DNA from: Pseudomonas cedrina subsp. cedrina
Lineage (GTDB): Bacteria; Pseudomonadota; Gammaproteobacteria; Pseudomonadales; Pseudomonadaceae
Length of the DNA: 64,000 nucleotides
NCBI RefSeq assembly: GCF_001983175.1
Contig: NZ_MNPW01000012.1
Span: 62,001-126,000, forward strand
Direction: 5' to 3'
A program made the position numbers and the translations under genes. The notes under the pieces are model-generated. The model saw only the letters and a program-made list of their open reading frames with translations. It did not search any database and was not told the origin of the DNA. This document shows positions 7,778 to 15,750 of this stretch, one piece after another (position 1 is the first letter of the stretch; every line of letters starts with the position of its first letter).

Positions 7778-8785
7778 ATGGAAAGACGTCAATTCAGCGG
7801 CGGCATGAAAGGCAAGAACCTGCGCTACCTCAACGAAACCCAGCAGCCGGCGTCGGTCACCCGCGTCGGCTTCCTGTTGCTTGAACACTTTTCCCTGCCC
7901 GCATTCACCCAGACCCTCGACACCCTCGTCACCGCCAACCTGCTGCGACCCGAATTGTTCGCCTCGCGCACCTTTGGCTGGGACGATGGCGAAGTCATCA
8001 GCGACCTGGGCCTGGTGATCCGCCCCGACGCGCGCCTCGATGCGGCGGCCCTGCAAGATCTTACGTTGCTGGTGGTCTGCGGTGGCTTTCGCACTGAACT
8101 CAAGGCCAGCGACGACTTCATCCACCTGTTGCGCAGCGCCGCCGAACACGGCATCAGCCTCGCCGGCCTGTGGAACGGCGCCTGGTTTCTTGGCCGCGCC
8201 GGCTTGCTGCAAGGCTATCGCTGCGCCATCCATCCCGAACATCGCCCGGCCCTGGCGGAGGTGTCAAAAGCCACCCACGTCACCAGCGAACCCTACGTGA
8301 TCGACCGCGACCGCCTCACCGCTTCCAGCCCCTCCGGCGCGTTCCATATGGCGCTGGACTGGATCAAGGGCCTGCACGACAAAGCCCTGGTCGAAGGCAT
8401 TGAAGACATCCTGGCCTTCGAAGAATCGCGCTACCGGCGCATCAAGCCCACCGAAAACATCAGCGTCAGCGCGCCGCTGCGTGAAGTGGTGAAACTGATG
8501 GACGCCAACCTCGAAGAACCCCTGGAACTGGACCAGTTGGCCGTCTACGCCGGCCGCTCCCGGCGCCAGCTCGAGCGGTTGTTCAAGGAGCAACTGGGCA
8601 CCACGCCGCAGCGCTACTACATGGAACTGCGCGTCACCGAAGCCCGGCGGCTGTTGCAGCACACAGAGTTGTCCCAGGTGGAGGTGCTGGTGGCGTGCGG
8701 GTTTGTGTCGCCGAGCCATTTCAGCAAGTGCTACAGCTCGTATTTCGGTTATCGCCCCTCCAAGGAGAAGCGGTTAGTCAAGTGA
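7778..8785 (+). CDS. GlxA family transcriptional regulator (DJ-1/PfpI plus AraC HTH)
   Basis: About 335 residues. N-terminal DJ-1/PfpI-like ligand domain (residues about 20-210, with VTRVGFLLLEHFSLPAF and LLVVCGGFRTE), then two AraC helix-turn-helix motifs (about 230-330, with LDQLAVYAGRSRRQLERLF and VACGFVSPSHFSKCY). This architecture is shared with Pseudomonas regulators of arginine, choline and carnitine metabolism. The start is uncertain: GTG at 7763, ATG at 7778 and ATG at 7805 are all possible and none has a good ribosome site. A relic of the same C-terminus occurs at 20877. Target genes not apparent. Confidence 0.85.
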   Translation: MERRQFSGGMKGKNLRYLNETQQPASVTRVGFLLLEHFSLPAFTQTLDTLVTANLLRPELFASRTFGWDDGEVISDLGLVIRPDARLDAAALQDLTLLVVCGGFRTELKASDDFIHLLRSAAEHGISLAGLWNGAWFLGRAGLLQGYRCAIHPEHRPALAEVSKATHVTSEPYVIDRDRLTASSPSGAFHMALDWIKGLHDKALVEGIEDILAFEESRYRRIKPTENISVSAPLREVVKLMDANLEEPLELDQLAVYAGRSRRQLERLFKEQLGTTPQRYYMELRVTEARRLLQHTELSQVEVLVACGFVSPSHFSKCYSSYFGYRPSKEKRLVK

Positions 8786-8806
8786 AGGAGGACCACTACC
8801 AAGAAC

Positions 8807-10759
8807 CTAGCCAGTGGTCGCAGGTGAAGGCACTGGCAAGCGCGTGAAATGCAAAGATGAAATTTGCGTCGCCAGGTAGGCATGCGCGGGTGCAACAGGT
8901 GAACTGGCCAGTATTAGCAGGCTCAAGGTGTCGGCCATCAAATCCAGGGCGCCGCACACTGCCCGAACCGTGTTGTCCCGATCCGTGGCGATGGTAAGGC
9001 TCACGGATTGGAGCGAAAGGTTGCTCTCCTGCGCATTGATATCAGTGAACCCGGTTACCTCTGCGCTGACGTCCTGATTTCTGAAAAAACCCTGAACAAT
9101 ACCGAAGCGCTTCATGCTGTCGCTGTGCACACTAAGCATTAAGAAGGTGCCACCAGCGGCGACCCAGTAGCCCGCCAACGTATTCTCGATGGACATGGGG
9201 TCACTCTCTGCACTCGTCCTGATGGGCGTTTGCTGTTCTGCCCGTGTGTAAACCAACTTGTCGATATAAGTCCCCTGGCGTGCCAATTCCGGGAAGTCGC
9301 TGGTCGCGACCAACAAGTGGTTCAGTGTCAGCACATCGCCCTTGTCCGTCACACTCAATTGTCCACTTAAGCCCGAGGCCCAATGCCAACTGGGATCTTT
9401 CTTTGCGTCGCCGAGGTCATGCCATTCAATGGCCAATGCCAGGGCCTGGCTTTTAGCGCGGGTGGCGGCTGTGCCCGATAAGCACCCTGCTATCGAGTAC
9501 TCGCCCGTTGAGCCGGTTGATGATCGATAGGTCCCAGTGACTTGGCGCCCTGAAACTTCCAAGGTCATCACAGAGCCATAGTCGTTGGCCCATGTTCCGG
9601 CCACCGTAGTTGCCCCGATAGAGGGGCCCGGCAAGGTGACCTTCGTTTCCAGCACCGCTCTTGCGCCTGGCATGAAGGGCTTGGATGAAGACCGTGTGAT
9701 GATCTGCGGACCATCGGCGCGGTTGAAGAGCCAGATTCCCACCGGCGCCAGCGAATAAACCTCATGACTGCACTTCACCACTTGATACTCATAGACGGTG
9801 TAGCAGTGCTCCATGATCAGGGATCCCACTACAACCAGATCGGCCAGGCCCATCGGCGCAAATTGAGGCAATACCTGGCCTTTTTCGGGACCTGCTTCAA
9901 TCAGGCAATTATAGAGTTCGCTGCCCAAGGTTATTTGTCCGTCTGCAAACTCCAGCAGGATGTCGGGCTGGTCGCTGTGGGCGATACGAGCCAGTGTTTC
10001 GCGCATCAGCGCATTGTCACCCTTGAACTGCGATGAGCCGGAATCGAGCGCGAACTTGATATTAGTTCGCAGTTTTTCTGAACCGACCGAATAAGACGTC
10101 AGTTCGGTCGACCAGATGTATTCCACTCCGGGGAGTTCGCTGTAGACGCTCCAGGGCAAGAACAGGTGTGGGCCTTGGGTTTTAGCGTTGTCGACGGCCC
10201 CCATCTGACAGCTGCCAGTGCGCGTGCTGGCGTCCCAATCGAACGCCACGAAGGGTTGGGTAGGGTCCAGTTGACCTTCACGCATCAACGCCTGGAGTAC
10301 GAATGAGCTGCGGCCCTCCACGTAGGCACTGCTGCACGGCAGGCCCAGGCCGCCGTCCCAATCCAATTGCTTGAACTGGTCGCCTTCGTAAGCCGCCGCG
10401 AGAAACAGCTGGCTGTCGAGGCGGGCATCGTTGGGCAGGATTAGCACGTCGCAAGCCGACTCCACCTGCATCGTGCCCCAAGGCCCGAAACCGTAGGGGC
10501 GGCGCAGGCAATCGGTGAACGCAAAGGTACTGGAAGCCTGAATATCAAAACGGCCCCCTGCAAAATGCTTGCATTGGTCGGCAGGGCAAAGTGTCGAGGT
10601 GACCCAGCTCATGTTTGTGCCCGTGTCGAGGGAAAACTTGAGCGATTGAGCGGGTGTGCCCAGTTTCAGGGTGCAATACCAGGGCGAGGCGCCATTGCCC
10701 TGAAAGGGGCCCCGTTGCATGGGGAATGCGAGGTTGTTCTGCAGCGGTTTACTGGTCAT
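8807..10759 (-). CDS. Pepsin-like (A1) aspartic protease fused to avidin-like barrels
   Basis: 650 residues from ATG at 10759, chosen because GGAG lies 6 bases upstream (a GTG at 10792 would add 11). Residues about 25-350 are a two-lobed pepsin fold: FSLDTGTNMSWV gives Asp45, FALDSGSSQFKGD gives Asp239, with several Cys between. Residues about 384-507 resemble avidin: GTWANDYGSVMTL, VTGTYRSSTG, ALAIEWHDL, WASGLSGQL. Residues about 527-641 look like a second, degenerate barrel (GYWVAAGGTFLML, VCGALD). No signal peptide. Pepsin-like enzymes are rare in bacteria, and the avidin fusion is unusual. In the avidin-like domain the position equivalent to streptavidin Trp108 appears to be His, so biotin binding is uncertain. 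Confidence 0.72.
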   Translation of the reverse strand: MTSKPLQNNLAFPMQRGPFQGNGASPWYCTLKLGTPAQSLKFSLDTGTNMSWVTSTLCPADQCKHFAGGRFDIQASSTFAFTDCLRRPYGFGPWGTMQVESACDVLILPNDARLDSQLFLAAAYEGDQFKQLDWDGGLGLPCSSAYVEGRSSFVLQALMREGQLDPTQPFVAFDWDASTRTGSCQMGAVDNAKTQGPHLFLPWSVYSELPGVEYIWSTELTSYSVGSEKLRTNIKFALDSGSSQFKGDNALMRETLARIAHSDQPDILLEFADGQITLGSELYNCLIEAGPEKGQVLPQFAPMGLADLVVVGSLIMEHCYTVYEYQVVKCSHEVYSLAPVGIWLFNRADGPQIITRSSSKPFMPGARAVLETKVTLPGPSIGATTVAGTWANDYGSVMTLEVSGRQVTGTYRSSTGSTGEYSIAGCLSGTAATRAKSQALALAIEWHDLGDAKKDPSWHWASGLSGQLSVTDKGDVLTLNHLLVATSDFPELARQGTYIDKLVYTRAEQQTPIRTSAESDPMSIENTLAGYWVAAGGTFLMLSVHSDSMKRFGIVQGFFRNQDVSAEVTGFTDINAQESNLSLQSVSLTIATDRDNTVRAVCGALDLMADTLSLLILASSPVAPAHAYLATQISSLHFTRLPVPSPATTG

Positions 10760-10908
10760 GAAGACTCCATCCTTGAATGAGCGCAGGGCCACTGAACCCA
10801 GTCAGTAGCCCTGCACGCGTGACGTCACATTGGATAGGGTTTCGCTGTGAATGGCTGTCGGTGGCAGGCGATGAGGTTCGTCGGATCCGGCGATCAGGCA
10901 ACGCAGCT

Positions 10909-12267
10909 TCAGCGCAATGCTTCGCCTTCGGTTTCGGGGATGAACACGACGAGTATCACCGTCACCAATAAAAACCCATTGATGATGGTGGTCGTCAGGT
11001 TGAACGAGGACCCATAGGCGATCAGCGCGCCGATCAGCGATGGGGCCAGCACGTTCGCCACTCGCTGCGCGAAGATGGCCCAGCCGTAACCGACTGTGCG
11101 CAGTGGCGTGGGGTAGAGTTCGCCAATCCATGCACCCCACACGCCCCAGGCGCCGAGGCTGAAAAACGCCAGTGCAAAGTTGCTCAGGTAGAGCATCTCC
11201 AGCGTCTGTGCATTGGCGAAGCCGTAACCGGCCAACACGGACGCGCTGATAAAAGTGACGATGACTTTTTTGCGCCCCAACCGTCCCGTCAGGTATGACG
11301 CGGCCATATACCCCGGAATCATGCACAGCGCAGACAGTGCAATAAAACCGTAGCTTTGCGGCAGGCTCAGGCCGCGCTGCTGGAGCAACGTGGGCAACCA
11401 GGTCTGCAAGCCCCAATACCCCCAGGAAAATGTGAAGTTAACGGTAATTTGCAGCAGGCTGACTTTGAGCAACGCCTGGCTGAACAGTGCACGCTGGCTG
11501 CCCGCCACGCTGCGGTCCACTTGCAATATATGACTTTGCGGTATTTGCACCGTGCCTTGGCTCAACCTGTTGATTGTTGCCCTGGCGTCGGCCTGTCGAT
11601 CCATGGACGCAAGCCAATAGGGCGATTCGGGCACCCAGCGTGCAACCGCAATTGCCCACAGGCCTCCCAGTGAACTCAACACGATAATCGCTCGCCATCC
11701 GTAAGGGAGCAGCCACACCGTGGCGCCCAATGCCAGCAACATTCCGATCGGCCAGCCCGAGGCGAGATAGACCGTCAACGCGCCGCGATGGCGAACGGGC
11801 AACAACTCTTGGAAGTGGGCAAATGTCACCACCATCATGCCAACCGCCGCGACGCCGGAGAGTAATCGCAGGGCGTACAGCGTTGAATAGTCCGGTGCAA
11901 ACGCGCTTGCCAGGGATATCGCTCCGTAAGTACCCAGGCTCCAAACGATGGCGTGTTTACGGCCGATACGTTCGGCCACTTTGCCCCAGGCCAGCGCACC
12001 CACCAGCATGCCAATAAACATCGCACCGATCAGGTGGCCGACGGCAAGTGCGTCCAAAGCAAACTCGGCTGCTATCAGGGGCGCGGTGTAGACGATGATC
12101 ATCATTTCCCACGCTTCGATCGCAAAGACAAAGAACAACACCAGGCAGCATTGCAGGTGGGTGCGGGTCAGGGGGACCTCCCTGAAGACTTCCCCTACGT
12201 TGCGCGTGCGCACGCCCGCGTCAGGTATCGGCCGGGCAGGGTGGAGCATTGAAGGTATATCACTCAT
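10909..12267 (-). CDS. MFS transporter of the hydantoin-type operon
   Basis: 452 residues, twelve membrane helices. The loop 2-3 motif GKVAERIGRKHAIVW and the loop 8-9 counterpart TGRLGRKKVIV are typical of the metabolite:H+ symporter branch of MFS; the sugar-porter-like PESPYWL in the middle is also present. It is the last gene of the leftward run hyuA-hyuB-outer membrane protein-racemase-MFS, starting 20 bases after the racemase, with AGGA upstream of the ATG. By context it imports the hydantoin- or carbamoyl-type substrate across the inner membrane, complementing the outer-membrane protein upstream. Confidence 0.85.
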   Translation of the reverse strand: MSDIPSMLHPARPIPDAGVRTRNVGEVFREVPLTRTHLQCCLVLFFVFAIEAWEMMIIVYTAPLIAAEFALDALAVGHLIGAMFIGMLVGALAWGKVAERIGRKHAIVWSLGTYGAISLASAFAPDYSTLYALRLLSGVAAVGMMVVTFAHFQELLPVRHRGALTVYLASGWPIGMLLALGATVWLLPYGWRAIIVLSSLGGLWAIAVARWVPESPYWLASMDRQADARATINRLSQGTVQIPQSHILQVDRSVAGSQRALFSQALLKVSLLQITVNFTFSWGYWGLQTWLPTLLQQRGLSLPQSYGFIALSALCMIPGYMAASYLTGRLGRKKVIVTFISASVLAGYGFANAQTLEMLYLSNFALAFFSLGAWGVWGAWIGELYPTPLRTVGYGWAIFAQRVANVLAPSLIGALIAYGSSFNLTTTIINGFLLVTVILVVFIPETEGEALR

Positions 12268-12287
12268 GGTGGTTTTCCTTTTCGAGG

Positions 12288-13109
12288 TCAGGCTTTCACA
12301 CGATTGCCGATGGGCGCGGGGCCCTGGAATAAACCGAAGCGTTGGATCTCGGCTTCCGGAGGCGGCTCACAGCTGCCTGCCCGGCTGGGGCACCAGCCAA
12401 ATCTGCGTTTCATGCCAGCCATGGATTCCGCTACTTTGAAGGCGGCCACCACCGGATCTATAACGGGCACGCCCACTTCACGCTGCACCTGCTCGAAAAA
12501 CCCGAATTCAATGGTGCAGCCCAGGACGATGGCCTCTGCGCCGTCTTCTTCGACTGCTCGATGGGCCTGCTCGATGATCTTGCGACGGGTCACGGCATGA
12601 TCCAACTGGAATTCGTCTACGCCCATGCCCAGCGGCCTTAACGATGCCAACCTGTCGCCCGCGCCATAGCCCTTCACGCGCGCGCGCATCTGCTCGATCC
12701 ACTTGGTGCGCCCGACGATGATCGAAAAACGATTAGCCAGATGCTCTACCACCTGCAAGCTTGCCTGGCAGGGCGCCACCACCAGGGTCTCCCCGGAAAT
12801 TTCCCTGGCGTCTTCCAAGGCCGGGTCGTAAAAACAACCCAGCACCAGGGCATCTATGCCTTCCCGTGCGCAATCGCGGGCGATGCGCACGGTGCGCTCG
12901 TAGGTGAGCGCCTCGTAAGCGCGATATTCCAGGTGTGTGGGGCTGTGGGGCATGTCAAAAGACACCACTTCCACCTGAGTGGAAGGCTGTTTGATGCTGT
13001 GCAGCAGATGAGCGATCGGCTCGTCGAACGTCGGGCAGCCAATGGGGTTGAGCCAACGCACGGTGACTGGCATATCCTGCGGCGCGATGTTGAAGTGGGG
13101 ACTGTCCAT
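12288..13109 (-). CDS. Asp/Glu/hydantoin racemase family protein
   Basis: 273 residues. The two-Cys architecture is intact: GCFYDP with Cys92 and LGCTIEFG with Cys198, the acid/base pair of cofactor-independent racemases. The C-terminus (about 245-273) is a longer, Pro-rich tail. It probably interconverts stereoisomers of the hydantoin or of the amino-acid product so that the stereospecific hydrolase can use both. GAGGAA lies 7 bases before the ATG. It is embedded in the hyu operon between the outer-membrane protein and MFS genes. Confidence 0.82.
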   Translation of the reverse strand: MDSPHFNIAPQDMPVTVRWLNPIGCPTFDEPIAHLLHSIKQPSTQVEVVSFDMPHSPTHLEYRAYEALTYERTVRIARDCAREGIDALVLGCFYDPALEDAREISGETLVVAPCQASLQVVEHLANRFSIIVGRTKWIEQMRARVKGYGAGDRLASLRPLGMGVDEFQLDHAVTRRKIIEQAHRAVEEDGAEAIVLGCTIEFGFFEQVQREVGVPVIDPVVAAFKVAESMAGMKRRFGWCPSRAGSCEPPPEAEIQRFGLFQGPAPIGNRVKA

Positions 13110-13141
13110 ACGGTATTCCTCGATAAGTGTGCCGAGCGGCC

Positions 13142-14032
13142 TTAGAAAAACTTCACCAGGGCTATGGTCAAGCTATTGGAATAGGGCAGGTTGTCGCTGT
13201 GGTAGTAATCGAAGTTCAGGTTGGCCGACAGGTAGAATTTCTGTTTGGCGAAACCGGTGTAGGTCATCGCCGGGCCGATCTTGCCTTCGCGGGACTCCTT
13301 GAAGTCCGACGCCGAGCGGTTATTGATGTGGTAGGAATGGTGTAAGCCGAGCCATAAGTCATCGGTCACCAGGTACCCGGCGGCGATGTCCGCCAACCAG
13401 AAGCTGACGCCGCCGCGCAGGTTGACGAGGTCACCATTTCCCAGGTCGCTGCTGTGGCGATTGCGTGCCGCGTAGTGGATGCCAACGGGTGTAAACGTGG
13501 CGGCAAAGCGTCCCACGCGCAGGTAATTGGCCACGCTGAAGCTGGCGCCATAGCGGTTGGCAAATGCGCCGTAGCCCTTGCCCTCATCGTTACCGTTGGG
13601 GAATTCCAGCGAGAGCGTCGGGTTGACCCAGAAGGTGGTGAAGTCGTCAGCGCCATAGGCGCTGGTGGGTTCAACCACGTTGTAGTAATAGGCCAGGCCC
13701 AGGTTTGGCGAGGCAACGCCCCACGCGCCGTTGTTACGTGAGGCATTGCTGCCGGTATAGCCGGCGTCGGCTCCAACCCAGAACTGCAACTGGTCACGTT
13801 GCGTTCCGGTAAACCCGGTTTCGGAGAAGTACGCCAGTACCGTATTGCTACCCGCGCGCACGTCGCCGTTGGTGGTGCGACTGAACACGGGGAACGATTC
13901 CAATGCCCACTTGCCAGGCTCGCCTGGTTGGGCGAAACCGATGAATTGGTCGCCTTGTGCCGGGGTTGTGAAACCCAAAATCAAGGCAAACGCGGGCCCT
14001 ACCCATACGCGAGATGAGTGCTGCAGTTTCAT
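13142..14032 (-). CDS. Outer-membrane transporter, phenol-degradation MetA-like
   Basis: 296 residues with an N-terminal signal sequence (hydrophobic WVGPAFALILGFTTPAQG, cleavage near residue 27) and a beta-rich body full of alternating aromatic residues ending in ...ALVKFF, the terminal Phe expected of an outer-membrane barrel. The pattern (AYYYNVVEP, TFWVNPTLSLEFPNG, LWLGLHHSYHIN) fits the MetA-pathway phenol-degradation family of channel proteins. In this operon it probably lets the substrate across the outer membrane. It begins 50 bases after hyuB and ends 32 bases before the racemase. Confidence 0.78.
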   Translation of the reverse strand: MKLQHSSRVWVGPAFALILGFTTPAQGDQFIGFAQPGEPGKWALESFPVFSRTTNGDVRAGSNTVLAYFSETGFTGTQRDQLQFWVGADAGYTGSNASRNNGAWGVASPNLGLAYYYNVVEPTSAYGADDFTTFWVNPTLSLEFPNGNDEGKGYGAFANRYGASFSVANYLRVGRFAATFTPVGIHYAARNRHSSDLGNGDLVNLRGGVSFWLADIAAGYLVTDDLWLGLHHSYHINNRSASDFKESREGKIGPAMTYTGFAKQKFYLSANLNFDYYHSDNLPYSNSLTIALVKFF

Positions 14033-14082
14033 GAGGGTGCTCTCTCTTTTTTGTTGTTGTGCTTGAAGGCCTAGGGCCAGTG

Positions 14083-15738
14083 TCAGATCGTCAGGCCGTA
14101 CACGGAGTGCGCGGTTGCGGCATCGACATAGCCGTTCTTGACGTCCTCGCGTACCGCCTGCGGGTCACGTTGGCGCGCCGAGCCATAACCGCCACCCGCA
14201 CCGGTACGCACCCTCACCAGGTCTCCGGCATTCAGGGAAATACCGCTGGCCATGCTGTAGCGTTGGCATTGGCCGTCCCGCACGACTTCGACGTAGTTGG
14301 GCGTACCTTCCGCGCCTTGCTCCAGGCCCCAGGGTGGGATAACCGAGCGGGTATAGCCGCAGGTCATGAAGCTGCCATCGGCGCGAATGCGATAGTCGAT
14401 GCAGATGCCTCGGCCGCCGCGGTACTGGCCGTGCCCACCCGGCTCGTCGTTCAGCGCCAGCTGTTCGACATACAGCCCGTAGCGGGCTTCGCAGATTTCA
14501 ACCGGGCAGTTGTAGGTTTCTCCATGCAGCCCGGAATACACGGCGTTGTTGCCGTCGCGACCGGGCTCCGCGCCCCAGCCACCGATCTCGGGCTCAACCA
14601 GGGTGAACATCCGCCCGGTGTCCGGATGAACACCTCCAATGATCGTGGCGCACACCGAGGCGAAATTACCCGCGGGCAAACGGTCCGGGAACTGTTGTGC
14701 CAGGCAGCACAGGATCAGGTCATGGACCCTAATCAAATTCTCGAAATAGAAGCCTTCGGCGGCAGGCAGTTGCGCATCGAACAATGAGCCTGGACGAGTC
14801 AACACCCGAAGGGGCCGAAACGTGCCGCCATTGGTGATGCCCTGCGGTGCGGTAAGCGCCTTGAATGCCATTTGCGCTGCGACCACTGCGCCATCTCGGC
14901 TCAGGTTGGTCGGGCCCAGGCATTGGTCGGGGTTATCGCGCAAATCGATCACCAGTTCGGTTTCGCGAATGTCTATGCCGACCTTGAACAGGCTGCCGTC
15001 GTCTTGGCGTTCCTCCAGGCTGAACTGGCCTGGGGGGAGCGCGGCCAGCGCCTTGAGCGAAACTTTTTCGCCCAGGTCCATGAAGTCACTCATCGCCAGC
15101 AGAAACAGGGCGCTGCCATACTTGTCGTTCAATTCGCGCAAGCGCACCGCACCGTTGCGCACGGCTGCCACGCCGGCCCACAGGTCACCCTCCATAAAGT
15201 CCGGCATGCGCGTGTTGGCGCGTAAAATCTGCAACACCGAGCGAATCGGTTGGCCTTTACTGATCAGCTTGACCGATGCCAGGCGCAATCCCTCCTGGAA
15301 GATATCCGTCGCGTCCGTAGACAGCGACCCCGGCACTCTGCCGCCGACATCGTTCCAATGGGCTATGTTGGCGGTCCAGGCGACCAACTGCCCGTCGGCA
15401 AATACGGGCATGGCCAGCACGACATCGTTCAGGTGCGTCACCGCGCCATCATGGGGATCGTTGCTGATGAAAACGTCGCCGTCTTCAATGTCTTGGGGCA
15501 GTGGGTGATGCTGCAGGATCTTTTTGACTGCCTTGTCCAGCACGCCCACAAAGGCCGGAATGCCGGCGCCAGAACTGGCGATCTCGCCCTTGGCGTCGGT
15601 GATGCCGGTGCCCATGTCCAGCACTTCATAGATCACCGGGCTCATGGCGGCGTTGCGCATCGCGCTGAACATCTCGTCTGCGATCGCCTGGAGTGAGTTC
15701 TGGATGATGTCGCGGGTAAAGATATCGAGAGTACTCAT
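14083..15738 (-). CDS. hyuB: Hydantoinase B/oxoprolinase family subunit
   Basis: 551 residues. The N-terminus (DIIQNSLQAIADEMFSAMRNAAMSP) and FISNDPHDGAVTHLNDVVLAMPVF are hallmarks of HyuB. The later GGTFRPLRVLTRPGS and GGWGAEPGRDGNNAVYSG motifs also fit. With HyuA it forms an ATP-dependent ring-opening hydrolase or carboxylase of the N-methylhydantoinase/5-oxoprolinase/acetophenone carboxylase superfamily; the exact substrate is not determined. Starts 12 bases after hyuA, so the two subunits are coupled. AAGGAA precedes the ATG. Confidence 0.9.
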   Translation of the reverse strand: MSTLDIFTRDIIQNSLQAIADEMFSAMRNAAMSPVIYEVLDMGTGITDAKGEIASSGAGIPAFVGVLDKAVKKILQHHPLPQDIEDGDVFISNDPHDGAVTHLNDVVLAMPVFADGQLVAWTANIAHWNDVGGRVPGSLSTDATDIFQEGLRLASVKLISKGQPIRSVLQILRANTRMPDFMEGDLWAGVAAVRNGAVRLRELNDKYGSALFLLAMSDFMDLGEKVSLKALAALPPGQFSLEERQDDGSLFKVGIDIRETELVIDLRDNPDQCLGPTNLSRDGAVVAAQMAFKALTAPQGITNGGTFRPLRVLTRPGSLFDAQLPAAEGFYFENLIRVHDLILCCLAQQFPDRLPAGNFASVCATIIGGVHPDTGRMFTLVEPEIGGWGAEPGRDGNNAVYSGLHGETYNCPVEICEARYGLYVEQLALNDEPGGHGQYRGGRGICIDYRIRADGSFMTCGYTRSVIPPWGLEQGAEGTPNYVEVVRDGQCQRYSMASGISLNAGDLVRVRTGAGGGYGSARQRDPQAVREDVKNGYVDAATAHSVYGLTI

Positions 15739-15750
15739 GGCAAGGTTCCT

